Shown in pieces: positions 42,872-51,603 of a stretch of DNA of 64,000 nucleotides. The stretch is from positions 62,001-126,000 of the forward strand of contig CALUKY010000005.1 of NCBI GenBank assembly GCA_944321345.1, in the 5' to 3' direction. A program made the position numbers and the translations under genes. Position 1 is the stretch's first letter; the number at the start of each line of letters is the position of its first letter. Source of the stretch: an uncultured Paraprevotella sp. Its GTDB lineage: Bacteria; Bacteroidota; Bacteroidia; Bacteroidales; Bacteroidaceae. The notes under the pieces were generated by a model. It searched no databases. It saw only the letters and a program-made list of their open reading frames with translations, and was not told where the DNA came from.

Positions 42872-43675
42872 CTATTCCGAAGCCTTCTTTTCCTCATCAA
42901 TTTTCTGAAAATCCTTCAATCTCAGCACAAAGCTATTCGTCAGATATTTAGCACGTACCACCTCGTTCTCAGCCAGTTCCTGTGGTTTTCCCTGAAAAAG
43001 GATTTGTCCTTCAAAAAGCAAATAAGCACGATCCGTAATACAAAGTGTTTCCTCTACATTATGGTCCGTAATCAACACTCCGATATCCTTCTGCTTCAGC
43101 TTCCATACAATATACTGAATATCTTCTACGGCAATAGGGTCTACACCGGCAAACGGTTCATCCAACATAATAAACTTTGGATCTATAGCCAGGCATCGGG
43201 CAATTTCCGTACGTCGTCGCTCACCACCGGACAAACGGTCACCCAAATTTTTCCGGACTTTCTGAAGACGGAATTCCGAAAGCAGACTTTCCAACTTTTC
43301 TTTCTGATAATCCTTGGGCTTACCGGTCAATTCCAAGACTGAGGCAATATTATCTTCCACACTCATTTTGCGGAAAACAGAAGCTTCCTGAGCCAGATAG
43401 CCAATACCTGCACGCGCTCTTTTATATACCGGATAATTCGTAATCTCCAGTCCCCCCAGAAAGATACGGCCGGCATTCGGTACAACCAAGCCGGTTGTCA
43501 TATAAAACGAAGTGGTCTTTCCGGCTCCATTCGGGCCCAAAAGCCCCACAATCTCTCCCTGCTTCACATCAAACGACACATTGTTCACAACCGTCCGCTT
43601 GCCATAAGTCTTGACTAACCCTTCCGTTCTCAGAACCAGACGCTCCGTATTGTTCAAATCCATATTTTCAGCCAT
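42872..43675 (-). CDS. lptB: LPS export ABC transporter ATPase LptB
   Basis: LptB powers extraction of LPS from the inner membrane into the Lpt bridge. From ATG 43675 (267 aa; an in-frame TTG lies two codons upstream) it shows Walker A GPNGAGKT (47-54), a Q-loop (YLAQEASVFRKMSV), the signature LSGGERRR and Walker B FIMLDEPFAGVDP. The combination YLAQEASVFR and LDEPFAGVDPIAV is typical of LptB. The transmembrane partners LptF/G are not in the window. It diverges from mlaE. Confidence 0.95.
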   Translation of the reverse strand: MAENMDLNNTERLVLRTEGLVKTYGKRTVVNNVSFDVKQGEIVGLLGPNGAGKTTSFYMTTGLVVPNAGRIFLGGLEITNYPVYKRARAGIGYLAQEASVFRKMSVEDNIASVLELTGKPKDYQKEKLESLLSEFRLQKVRKNLGDRLSGGERRRTEIARCLAIDPKFIMLDEPFAGVDPIAVEDIQYIVWKLKQKDIGVLITDHNVEETLCITDRAYLLFEGQILFQGKPQELAENEVVRAKYLTNSFVLRLKDFQKIDEEKKASE

Positions 43676-43695
43676 ACGCAATTCTTATTTGGATG

Positions 43696-43785
43696 CAAAA
43701 ATACGAAAATATATAGAAAAAGATTGTAATAATAAAAAAGCAATTCATCGATTGCGGTTTTTTAGTAGGATTTTCATTATTTTTG
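43696..43785. promoter_or_regulatory. Divergent lptB / mlaE promoters
   Basis: A TATTTTTG box on the minus strand (43696-43703) faces lptB and another on the plus strand (43778-43785) faces mlaE, about 75 bp apart. Clear TTTG boxes at the normal spacing are missing for both, so strength and activator need are unknown. Confidence 0.5.
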
Positions 43786-43812
43786 TAACTTAAAGAATAA
43801 AGCTTTATCATT

Positions 43813-44559
43813 ATGTTACTTTTAAAATCATTATCCACATTCGGCAAATACCTTATGCTGATGGGAAAAACATTCGGAAGACCTGACCGCTGGCGCATGT
43901 TTTTCAAACAATATATCAAAGAAATGAGCCAACTGGGTGTTGATTCCATCGGTATCGTGTTGCTGATTTCATTTTTTATCGGAGCGGTCATCTGCATCCA
44001 GATCAAACTGAATATTCAAAGTCCGTGGATGCCTCGTTTCGTAACCGGATACACCACCCGAGAAATTATGCTTTTGGAGTTTTCTTCCTCCATCATGTGT
44101 CTGATTCTGGCGGGAAAGGTAGGTTCCAACATAGCTTCTGAAATCGGAACCATGCGTGTAACCCAACAAATTGACGCCTTGGACATTATGGGAGTCAACT
44201 CAGCCAATTTCCTGATTATGCCTAAAATCATCGGAATGATGACTATGATTCCTGTTTTGGTAGCGTTCAGCATCTTTGCCGGATTCGTTGGCGCCTATGC
44301 CACTTCTGTCATTGGACATGTCATCACCATTGAAGATCTCACGTTAGGTTTGCAACACGATTTCAAGGAGTGGTACGTTTGGATGGGATTCATCAAATCC
44401 ATTTTCTTTGCTTTTATTATTGCCAGTGTATCAGCCTTCTACGGCTATACCGTCGAAGGCGGTTCTGTCGAAGTCGGCAAAGCCAGTACCAATTCTGTGG
44501 TAAGCAGCAGTGTACTTATTCTTTTTGCGGATGTATTCTTAACTCAACTTCTTTCATAA
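43813..44559 (+). CDS. mlaE: Phospholipid transport ABC permease MlaE
   Basis: MlaE is the membrane subunit of the Mla system that moves phospholipids between the two membranes and keeps outer-leaflet lipid asymmetry. The 248 residues have the MlaE family pattern: an amphipathic N-terminus, then hydrophobic segments from about residue 50 (GIVLLISFFIGAVICIQ), a conserved EIGTMRVTQQIDAL coupling helix near 110-125 and further segments to the end. MlaF follows 6 bases downstream. No MCE-domain (MlaD) gene follows, unlike many operons of this type. Confidence 0.93.
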   Translation: MLLLKSLSTFGKYLMLMGKTFGRPDRWRMFFKQYIKEMSQLGVDSIGIVLLISFFIGAVICIQIKLNIQSPWMPRFVTGYTTREIMLLEFSSSIMCLILAGKVGSNIASEIGTMRVTQQIDALDIMGVNSANFLIMPKIIGMMTMIPVLVAFSIFAGFVGAYATSVIGHVITIEDLTLGLQHDFKEWYVWMGFIKSIFFAFIIASVSAFYGYTVEGGSVEVGKASTNSVVSSSVLILFADVFLTQLLS

Positions 44560-44565
44560 ACCATC

Positions 44566-45321
44566 ATGATAGAAATCAATTCTCTATATAAGTCTTTTGA
44601 CGACAAAGAAGTCTTGAAAGGCATCAACGCTGTTTTTGAAAACGGCAAAACCAATCTGATTATAGGTCAGAGCGGATCAGGAAAGACCGTTCTGATGAAA
44701 TGTATTGTTGGACTGTTGCTCCCCACCAGTGGAAACATTCTTTACGACGGACGTAATTATGTGGCCATGGGCAAGAAGGAAAAAATGCAAATCCGTCGCG
44801 AAATGGGCATGATTTTCCAAAGTGCGGCACTGTTCGACTCCATGACCGTTTTGGAAAATGTCATGTTCCCGTTGGATATGTTCTCCAACGACACTTTAGG
44901 TGAACGCATCAAACGCGCACGCTTTTGTCTGGACCGAGTAAATTTGATCGATGCACAAAAAAAATATCCGGGCGAAATCAGTGGTGGTATGCAAAAACGT
45001 GTAGCCATTGCACGAGCCATAGCCCTTAACCCGCAATATCTGTTCTGCGATGAGCCCAATTCCGGTCTGGATCCGAAAACATCAATCGTCATTGACGAAC
45101 TGATCCATGATATTACCGAAGAGTTCAACATGACTACCATCATCAATACACACGACATGAACTCTGTAATGGGCATTGGAGATAATATCGTTTACTTATG
45201 CGAAGGCCATAAGGAATGGCAGGGAAATAAAAATGATATTATGCACTCTACCAATGAAAAGTTGAACAGCTTTATCTTTGCTTCGGACTTGTTCCGTAAA
45301 GTCAAGGAAGCCAACCAATAG
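44566..45321 (+). CDS. mlaF: Phospholipid transport ABC ATPase MlaF
   Basis: MlaF hydrolyses ATP for the MlaE permease. The 251-residue protein has Walker A GQSGSGKT (34-41), a Q-loop (MGMIFQSAALFDSMTV), the signature ISGGMQKRVAIARAI (near 135-150) and Walker B YLFCDEPNSGLDP. QSAALFDSMTV and EPNSGLDP are typical for MlaF. It ends the two-gene operon, followed by a long terminator hairpin. Confidence 0.94.
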   Translation: MIEINSLYKSFDDKEVLKGINAVFENGKTNLIIGQSGSGKTVLMKCIVGLLLPTSGNILYDGRNYVAMGKKEKMQIRREMGMIFQSAALFDSMTVLENVMFPLDMFSNDTLGERIKRARFCLDRVNLIDAQKKYPGEISGGMQKRVAIARAIALNPQYLFCDEPNSGLDPKTSIVIDELIHDITEEFNMTTIINTHDMNSVMGIGDNIVYLCEGHKEWQGNKNDIMHSTNEKLNSFIFASDLFRKVKEANQ

Positions 45322-45347
45322 CAGACACCCTTGTGAGCAAATAATCA

Positions 45348-45392
45348 AAAAGTCAATTTTGCCCTGTTTCTTTACAGGCAAGATTGACTTTT
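45348..45392. terminator. Long terminator after mlaF
   Basis: AAAAGTCAAT (45348-45357) and ATTGACTTTT (45383-45392) enclose a second CTGT/ACAG stem. A- and T-runs on both sides make it usable in either direction. Confidence 0.85.
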
Positions 45393-45406
45393 CTTCATTT
45401 TTTTAC

Positions 45407-45414
45407 TAACTTTG
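45407..45414 (+). promoter_or_regulatory. Promoter box of the glycosyltransferase genes
   Basis: TAACTTTG stands about 60 bases before the first glycosyltransferase gene. The upstream TTTG box is replaced by a T-rich stretch, so only the -7 element is firm. Confidence 0.5.
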
Positions 45415-45473
45415 TCGTGAAAACATACTGAATAAAGGCTTTTATCTCAAACCATTATAATATAAAATCCAAA

Positions 45474-46256
45474 ATGGCCAAGCAACAAGTCATCGTATCG
45501 CTGACGTCTTTTCCGGCAGCAATACCCTATGCGACACAAGCCATCCGATCTATTCTGAACGGCTCTATCCTTCCGGAAAAGATTGTACTGTATCTTACCT
45601 TTTCTCAATTCGAGGAGAAAGGGATACCAGCGGATCTGCTTGAACTGTCGGAGAATAACCCCATTTTTGAAATACGCAACTACGATCAGGACATCCGCTC
45701 ATACCGTAAACTGATTCCGGCCTTACAGGACTTCCCGGACGCAATCATCGTTACAATAGATGATGATGTTGCTTACCACAAACATATGTTACGGGACTTA
45801 TTGCGTCTGCACGCACAAATTCCAAAGGCCGTATTGGCACATCGGGCCAAAAGGATAAAACCGGGAAGCCCTTATAAACAGTGGAAGAAATATAGATGGT
45901 ATCACTTCTTACTGAAAAAGATTCATCTGGACTACCGGAATATACAGACGGGAGTCGGAGGTGTCTTATATCCGCCCAAGGCCTTAAAGGCAGAGATGCT
46001 GAACATTGATTTGTTTACGCAAATAGCTCCTACAACAGATGATATCTGGTTTTGGGCCGCCGGAGTTGCAAACGGAATACCAGTCATCCCGGTACCATTT
46101 GGATACAATAAGCCGAAAGGTTTGAAAAAACCTCGTGAACTGTCCCTGAAAACAACTAATTTCAAAACAGGAACCGACCGTAATGCGGCGGCACTGCAAG
46201 CGATTATCGAGAAGTGGCCGGAGATAGGAAAAAGAATTGACTACAACTTAAAATAA
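45474..46256 (+). CDS. Glycosyltransferase, tandem paralog 1
   Basis: The 260-residue protein opens with a strand (QQVIVSLTSFPAAIPYATQAIRSIL) and carries a DDD metal-binding motif at 96-98 (IVTIDDDVAYHK), consistent with a GT-A fold enzyme. A second conserved part, NIQTGVGGVLYPP followed by APTTDDIWFWAAGV, resembles the acceptor-side motifs of small Bacteroidota glycan transferases. The sugar is unknown. The next gene is a clear duplicate. With the LPS-related genes around it, a core-oligosaccharide or capsule step is likely. Confidence 0.8.
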   Translation: MAKQQVIVSLTSFPAAIPYATQAIRSILNGSILPEKIVLYLTFSQFEEKGIPADLLELSENNPIFEIRNYDQDIRSYRKLIPALQDFPDAIIVTIDDDVAYHKHMLRDLLRLHAQIPKAVLAHRAKRIKPGSPYKQWKKYRWYHFLLKKIHLDYRNIQTGVGGVLYPPKALKAEMLNIDLFTQIAPTTDDIWFWAAGVANGIPVIPVPFGYNKPKGLKKPRELSLKTTNFKTGTDRNAAALQAIIEKWPEIGKRIDYNLK

Positions 46257-46271
46257 ACAAACCCTACGAAA

Positions 46272-47042
46272 ATGAATAACGAACAAAAAATAATCGTTTC
46301 ACTCACATCATTTCCAGCGGCATTACCTTACGCCGTGCAGGCAATACGTTCTGTATTGGAAGGTACAGTACAACCTGATAAGGTGGTGTTATACCTTGAC
46401 ACCCCTCAATTTCCGGATGGTATTCTCCCAGCCGATCTGGAAAAGCTAAAAAGCGAGTTTCCGATTTTTGAAGTCAGATTCGATCCGAGCGAGATACGTT
46501 CCTACAAAAAGCTCATTCCGGCATTAAAGGATTTTCCCAATGATATTATTGTAACCATTGATGATGACATCTGTTATCATCCTGACTTGTTACGCGATCT
46601 GATACAGGTACACAAAAAGTTCCCCGAAGCCATAATAGCCCATCGTGTTAGAAAGGTACTTCTGGATACCCCTTACCACAAATGGAGAAAATACAAGTGG
46701 TTTGATTTTATTTTCAAAAAATACCTATTTGACTACCATGCCATGCAGACAGGAGTTGGAGGAGTGCGGTATCCGCCCCATTGCCTGGACGCAACCATGA
46801 TGGATCCCGAGCAATTCATGACCCTGGCTCCTACAAATGATGATATCTGGTTTTGGGCAGCAGCCGTATCAAAAGGCACTTATGTGATTCCGCTTCCAAA
46901 CGGAAAACGCAAACCGTTTGAAATTGGAAAACCGGGAGCTGTATCCCTCAAAACCATTAACCTAAAACCGGGAGACGACAGAAACCGTGAGGCACTTGAA
47001 AATATTCTGAAACACTACCCTAACATCAGAAAGAAGCTATAA
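46272..47042 (+). CDS. Glycosyltransferase, tandem paralog 2
   Basis: The 256-residue protein is a close copy of the preceding one: the same N-terminal KIIVSLTSFPAALPYAVQAIRSVL, the DDD motif at 97-99 (IVTIDDDICYHP), MQTGVGGVRYPPH and APTNDDIWFWAAAV. Shared residues are spread over the whole length, and the DNA differs widely at third positions, so the duplication is not recent. The pair probably adds related sugars in succession or the same sugar to different acceptors. It starts 15 bases after the first copy and precedes a third transferase gene. Confidence 0.8.
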   Translation: MNNEQKIIVSLTSFPAALPYAVQAIRSVLEGTVQPDKVVLYLDTPQFPDGILPADLEKLKSEFPIFEVRFDPSEIRSYKKLIPALKDFPNDIIVTIDDDICYHPDLLRDLIQVHKKFPEAIIAHRVRKVLLDTPYHKWRKYKWFDFIFKKYLFDYHAMQTGVGGVRYPPHCLDATMMDPEQFMTLAPTNDDIWFWAAAVSKGTYVIPLPNGKRKPFEIGKPGAVSLKTINLKPGDDRNREALENILKHYPNIRKKL

Positions 47043-47073
47043 AACAAACATCTCACATTCACCCCATTCTGTC

Positions 47074-48114
47074 ATGAAATACTACTTACCGAGAGATTAT
47101 AAATACAAGCATATCAACGATGCCGGAAGCAAGGCCCGCATAGACATCGAACGGATTATGGAAGGTATAGGAATACAACCGATAGCCAAGCCCTATACCA
47201 TCAGCAAAAACCGTATCTGCCACTTCATGCGTACCCTTGCCATTGTGATGCGCATGGCGCAGCGCATCCGACGTAACGATATACTTGTATTGCAATATCC
47301 TACAAAGTATTATTCTAATATTTGCCGCTTTGCTCATCTGCGGGGAGCGAAGGTTGTTACCTTTATACATGATTTAGGATGTTTCCGTCAGAAACACAAC
47401 ACCCCACAGAAAGAGATGAGACTGATGAATCAGTCTGATGCGCTTATCGGCTGTAATGACATGACCTGTAAATGGCTGCAGGAACACGGGTTTACCGGTT
47501 ACAGCAATCTAGGCATATTACAATCATTAAATGCCTTCGATTTTTTATCAGACGCGATTTGTCCGGACCGGAAAAAGACATGGCCTCTGCATCAGATTGT
47601 ATATGCCGGACAGCTTGCCTTACGGAAAAACCGCTTTTTATATGAGTTTGGACAATGCATCAACAATTATACCGTCAATATCTACGGCAAAGGGTTTGAT
47701 TCATCCAAAGCTGCTGCACCAGAAAAATTTCATGTAAAGGGCTTTATGTTTCCAAATGATCTGATCCGTTTGGCCGAAGGCGATTTCGGACTGGTATGGG
47801 ATGGGGATTCCATTGACTGTTGCAGTGGAAACTGGGGAGCTTACCTGATGATTAACACTCCTCATAAAGTTTCATTATATATCAGATGCGGTTTACCCAT
47901 CATCATCTGGAAAAAAGCAGCAATGGCCAGGTTTGTCGAAGAGAATGGTATCGGAATCTGTATAGATTCACTGCATGATCTTTCTACCATTTACGATACG
48001 ATTACTCCTGACGCATACAATCGGATGTGCGACAATGTGATGCGCGTCAGCCATCAGATGGCAGAAGGCTGGTACTTCAGTAAGGCTGTTTCCGAAGTCA
48101 TATCCAAATTATAA
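47074..48114 (+). CDS. GT-B glycosyltransferase, galactofuranosyl-like
   Basis: The 346-residue protein starts MKYYLPRDYKYKHINDAGSK. Features such as NDILVLQYPTKYY, KVVTFIHDLGCFR (about 97-109), QIVYAGQLALRKNRF and the late GLVWDGDSIDCCSGNWGAY suggest a GT-B fold enzyme resembling beta-1,6-galactofuranosyltransferases of Gram-negative surface glycans. That recognition is moderate. It ends the rightward glycan genes and faces a convergent terminator with a 15-bp perfect stem. Confidence 0.72.
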   Translation: MKYYLPRDYKYKHINDAGSKARIDIERIMEGIGIQPIAKPYTISKNRICHFMRTLAIVMRMAQRIRRNDILVLQYPTKYYSNICRFAHLRGAKVVTFIHDLGCFRQKHNTPQKEMRLMNQSDALIGCNDMTCKWLQEHGFTGYSNLGILQSLNAFDFLSDAICPDRKKTWPLHQIVYAGQLALRKNRFLYEFGQCINNYTVNIYGKGFDSSKAAAPEKFHVKGFMFPNDLIRLAEGDFGLVWDGDSIDCCSGNWGAYLMINTPHKVSLYIRCGLPIIIWKKAAMARFVEENGIGICIDSLHDLSTIYDTITPDAYNRMCDNVMRVSHQMAEGWYFSKAVSEVISKL

Positions 48115-48131
48115 ACGCCTTTATAAATATG

Positions 48132-48179
48132 GCATGAGTGGAAATACGAGTCTGCATCGATTCATATTTCCACTCATGC
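48132..48179. terminator. Convergent terminator between glycan operons
   Basis: GCATGAGTGGAAATA (48132-48146) and its perfect complement (48165-48179) form a 15-bp stem with an 18-nt loop between convergent genes. T-runs are weak, so the stem strength must do most of the work. Confidence 0.7.
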
Positions 48180-48199
48180 TATATATACACTTCCTGTTT

Positions 48200-49315
48200 T
48201 TAAGAACCTGAAGAGAGGACCGAAGCAAAAGCATCTTCCACCTTCTTCCGGTCTTCCTCCAGAATCAGACGGATCTCATCCCACTTTATACTCTCGGCAT
48301 ACAAACTGCCGTCATAATCTTGCGCAGAAGATATTAACCGATTCTTCAGATGAAACTTGTCTAACAAGGAATGAAATCGGCTCATACCTCTTTTCTTGTT
48401 TCCAAAAGCGACAAACTGTTTTTGGAAGATCAGTGAAAACACGACACCATGAAAACTGTCCGTAAAGACATAGGCCGCCTGATGAAAAGCCTGTAACCAC
48501 TCTCCCGGAGAAGATACCAGTTTGTTTCCCTTATCACGGTCATACCATTTATATGGTTTCCGCCTTACGGTAAATGGTTTCACATTCAATTCCTGAGCTA
48601 TTCTTTGAATAAGATTCCATTTCTCCTCGGTCATATCCAATACGTAATAGAACAAACCACCCGTATTCTCATCATGATGACATGAAGCGGAAACCTTGAT
48701 ATAATCCTCTTTCGAAAGCAACAAGGTCGGATCCAATGTCTGCATCGGCGCTTTCTTGCATTCCCATCGATACACGTCATTAATGAGCGGAAGCGCGCTT
48801 TCTTCCCGAACCGTAACCAGATCAAAATCTTTTATCAGCTCACCGCATCGGTCTTTCTGTTCCTCCGAATATTCGGCAGAATCGATTCCGAACGAAGCAG
48901 AAAAAGCAATCTTCTTCATCCGCTTACAGCCGTTTCCCGTCTTTACAAAGTCCAGAAAGTAAGTTTCAAGATCCGGATAAGCATAACGCACCCTCCATAC
49001 CTGATCCGAGCCTACGACAATCGCGTCAAATCTTGAAAAGTCATACTTGAGCAGGTCCTTCTTATTATAGATCGGATCGGTCAGGACGATGTTTTTATGG
49101 ATAAAACCGTCTACTTTCTGTCTGGCTCCCGACTTTAAAGAGTCTATCAGTCCTCTCAGGCAGGGGATATCATATTTTTTAGCCAGCAGAATCTTCTTCA
49201 GATTGATGGTTTCCACCTCATACCCCATCTTCCGTAACGCCGTCTGCAGGGCATAGTTCTGGATAATACCGCCATAATTGATATGGAGCGGAAGAGTTAG
49301 TATCGCGATTTTCAT
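48200..49315 (-). CDS. Polysaccharide pyruvyl transferase family protein
   Basis: Enzymes of this family (CsaB/WcaK-like) transfer pyruvate ketals onto glycans. From ATG 49315 the 371-residue protein starts with the family-like KIAILTLPLHINYGGIIQNYALQTALRKMGYEV; a longer start at 49351 would overlap the preceding gene. Further family features are VVGSDQVWR (about 100), KIAFSASFG and the late FTDSFHGVVFSLIF. It follows an FrhB-type gene, a pairing often seen in Bacteroidota surface-glycan loci, where the two may act together. Confidence 0.85.
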   Translation of the reverse strand: MKIAILTLPLHINYGGIIQNYALQTALRKMGYEVETINLKKILLAKKYDIPCLRGLIDSLKSGARQKVDGFIHKNIVLTDPIYNKKDLLKYDFSRFDAIVVGSDQVWRVRYAYPDLETYFLDFVKTGNGCKRMKKIAFSASFGIDSAEYSEEQKDRCGELIKDFDLVTVREESALPLINDVYRWECKKAPMQTLDPTLLLSKEDYIKVSASCHHDENTGGLFYYVLDMTEEKWNLIQRIAQELNVKPFTVRRKPYKWYDRDKGNKLVSSPGEWLQAFHQAAYVFTDSFHGVVFSLIFQKQFVAFGNKKRGMSRFHSLLDKFHLKNRLISSAQDYDGSLYAESIKWDEIRLILEEDRKKVEDAFASVLSSGS

Positions 49316-49341
49316 ATTGTCTTCATTAAAATCATCTTTAT

Positions 49342-50466
49342 TCAATTCCATAGCATGGCTTTTATCCTTCTCATCAGACTGAAAGGCATCAGGAAAGCTC
49401 TTTTGGTATGGCGCGCCTTCAGCTTTTTAAAGAAAGCCGCTCTTTTCCTGTTCTCCGACAGATGTTCCGCAAATCCTTTATTATTTACAAGACACTCCTC
49501 ATAGCCTGTTTCTATAAAGTTGAGATTACCGGATACAGAATGAAACAGCCGATTCCCTTTCTCCGAATGAATCAACACCAGGCTCACCCCTCTATTGTCA
49601 TTAAAATCAGGCCGCACATTCTTAATGTTCCAATAATCAGCGATGACAAGATCACTGCCGGATCTTCCGTTCTTACACCGGCAATGATAGCAGGATGGCC
49701 TTAAATAAAGATTCTTCAGAAAGCCCCTGAAATACGGATCCTTTCTGTGAGGCTTTTCATACACCTTTCCATTCTCAAACCCCAGAACCACGTTGTAGTC
49801 CGACCATCCACCTTTTTTATCCCGGAAATTTATCTGTCTGATTCCAGTGCAGCGACACTCCTTCTTTTTCTGGTCCAGATACTTTTGCCAGACCATCGGA
49901 CTGGGAACGCCATGGCATAATATTTCAAGCGTCACAAGATTCGGATATTCCTTCCCCAGAAACCTGTTCAGCCCCGCAATCTGGCACGACGTACCGGAAA
50001 AAAGGACCATTCGTCCCTGCTTCAGAAACTCTCTCGCCTGAAGATACGATCCGCCGATCTTGCTTTGCACATACTTTGAGCCTCTGAATGCTTCAAGTCC
50101 TTTTTCGTTTTCGGTATAGGTGTGTCTGACATTCCACTGATCATCAAAAGCAGCTCCAAAAACAACACCGTTCTGACGAATCACCGCCTCAGCCAATGGA
50201 GTAAATACGCCGCCGGAGGAACTTCTCGCTCTTACTCCTTCATCTTGATTCTTGGCGGCACAGACCTTGAGCGGTATCTTTGAAGCACCAGGATTCAGCA
50301 TCGGGCAAACCCGTTCACAGAGTCCGCAGTTCACGCATTCCGAGGTATTGACAGAGGGGTATTCAAATCCCTCTTCATCAACACACATCCGTATACATTG
50401 TTTGGGACAGATCTGCACACACGCAGAACAGCCACAGCAATCTTTCTTGTCTTTTATAGCTATCAT
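49342..50466 (-). CDS. FrhB-type iron-sulfur protein of glycan locus
   Basis: The 374-residue protein begins with two 4Fe-4S motifs, C10-x2-C13-x2-C16-x3-C20-P and C44-x2-C47-x2-C50-x3-C54-P, followed by the coenzyme F420 hydrogenase beta-subunit domain (RARSSSGGVFTPLAEAVI, MVLFSGTSCQIAGLNRFLG, CHGVPSPMVWQKYL). Bacteroidales do not make F420, so the redox partner is unknown; versions of this gene regularly lie beside pyruvyl transferases, suggesting redox tailoring of a glycan. Confidence 0.85.
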   Translation of the reverse strand: MIAIKDKKDCCGCSACVQICPKQCIRMCVDEEGFEYPSVNTSECVNCGLCERVCPMLNPGASKIPLKVCAAKNQDEGVRARSSSGGVFTPLAEAVIRQNGVVFGAAFDDQWNVRHTYTENEKGLEAFRGSKYVQSKIGGSYLQAREFLKQGRMVLFSGTSCQIAGLNRFLGKEYPNLVTLEILCHGVPSPMVWQKYLDQKKKECRCTGIRQINFRDKKGGWSDYNVVLGFENGKVYEKPHRKDPYFRGFLKNLYLRPSCYHCRCKNGRSGSDLVIADYWNIKNVRPDFNDNRGVSLVLIHSEKGNRLFHSVSGNLNFIETGYEECLVNNKGFAEHLSENRKRAAFFKKLKARHTKRAFLMPFSLMRRIKAMLWN

Positions 50467-50495
50467 ACTTGGGATATGAAACGGAAATCAGGCTC

Positions 50496-51500
50496 TCAGA
50501 TTACAATACTTTCAAATGGAATATCATGCACTTTTGCGGCATACATGGGAAACTCACTCGGATACATATACGAAGTTCCTATTCTATAGATTTTCCGGGC
50601 CCCGCTGAGCACATAGAAATCAAGAAAGGACTTTAAATATATTTCATATTTATTCTCTACCGGCTCATCCTTGCAACCGTCCATATGAACCAGTTTTCCG
50701 GGTATGATATGCACTCCTTCTATCTGTACGGCTCTTTGCAGGAAAGTCACACTGTCCGAGGTGACCAGCAAGGCTCTGTCTCCCATATCCGCTTTCAGTG
50801 CCTTGATGGCCTGAAGACATTTCTCGATAAGTTTCTCAGCCTCACTTTTATCGCCAATGGACTTAAAGCTGTATTCCTTAAAGTCTCCCAGCAAATTCTG
50901 AAAACGGAAGACCGCGGCATCGTAGTTATCTCCCAATTCTGCAGAAACCGCCTGAATGCGTTCTTCCAGAACAGGTCCCGGACGGAACAGTTCACGGAAC
51001 AGTCCTCCCCAGGTAAAAGCTCCAGGAGCATTTCCCTGCCCCAAAAAACTTTCATTGATATAAGCCAGACTGTCACGGTTTCCATAAAAGTGAATCTGCT
51101 TTTGGGTCTTGAGCTTCAGCAATCTTCTGGCCAGATATTCTTTCCGCATATACAGGATTCTGCTATATCTGGGATTATCCGTATATTCTCCTTCTTTTAT
51201 CCTCCAGTCATAGGTAGCCGGAAACAGATAATCTTCCAGCTTAAACGGATATGTATACTTTATTCTGAAGGGGTTGCCCGTATATTTGCAATAGGCATAC
51301 AGGGAAATAATAGCCTTAAACCGGTCACACATTCCTCCATGCACTGCGCTACCGTCAATCATGGCAATATAAACAGGCCTGTCACCGACAGGCTTGCCCA
51401 TCATTTTTGATTTTAACGCAATCTTATACGCAAGGACAGTTTCCTTCAAGGCATGCTTTTTTTCCAGCATTTTATATTTTCGTCCGCAATCTACAGCCAT
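50496..51500 (-). CDS. Fucosyltransferase-like glycosyltransferase
   Basis: The 334-residue protein contains GGMCDRFKAIISLYAYCKYTGNPFRI (about 54-80), resembling the GG-x-x-D-R-x-x-G motif of the O-fucosyltransferase/NodZ superfamily, where that arginine contacts GDP-sugar. The C-terminal ALLVTSDS (about 245) also fits that fold. Donor and acceptor are unknown. It lies between the GT92 gene and the FrhB-like gene in the leftward glycan operon, with a start giving a basic N-terminus. Confidence 0.65.
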   Translation of the reverse strand: MAVDCGRKYKMLEKKHALKETVLAYKIALKSKMMGKPVGDRPVYIAMIDGSAVHGGMCDRFKAIISLYAYCKYTGNPFRIKYTYPFKLEDYLFPATYDWRIKEGEYTDNPRYSRILYMRKEYLARRLLKLKTQKQIHFYGNRDSLAYINESFLGQGNAPGAFTWGGLFRELFRPGPVLEERIQAVSAELGDNYDAAVFRFQNLLGDFKEYSFKSIGDKSEAEKLIEKCLQAIKALKADMGDRALLVTSDSVTFLQRAVQIEGVHIIPGKLVHMDGCKDEPVENKYEIYLKSFLDFYVLSGARKIYRIGTSYMYPSEFPMYAAKVHDIPFESIVI

Positions 51501-51603
51501 TTCTCCAACTTAATTAAAACACGACAGTTTTGTCATTCCGATCATATGTACCGGGAAATACATTCATAAAAGATAACACGATTCGGGTGATCCGGTCAGG
51601 AAT

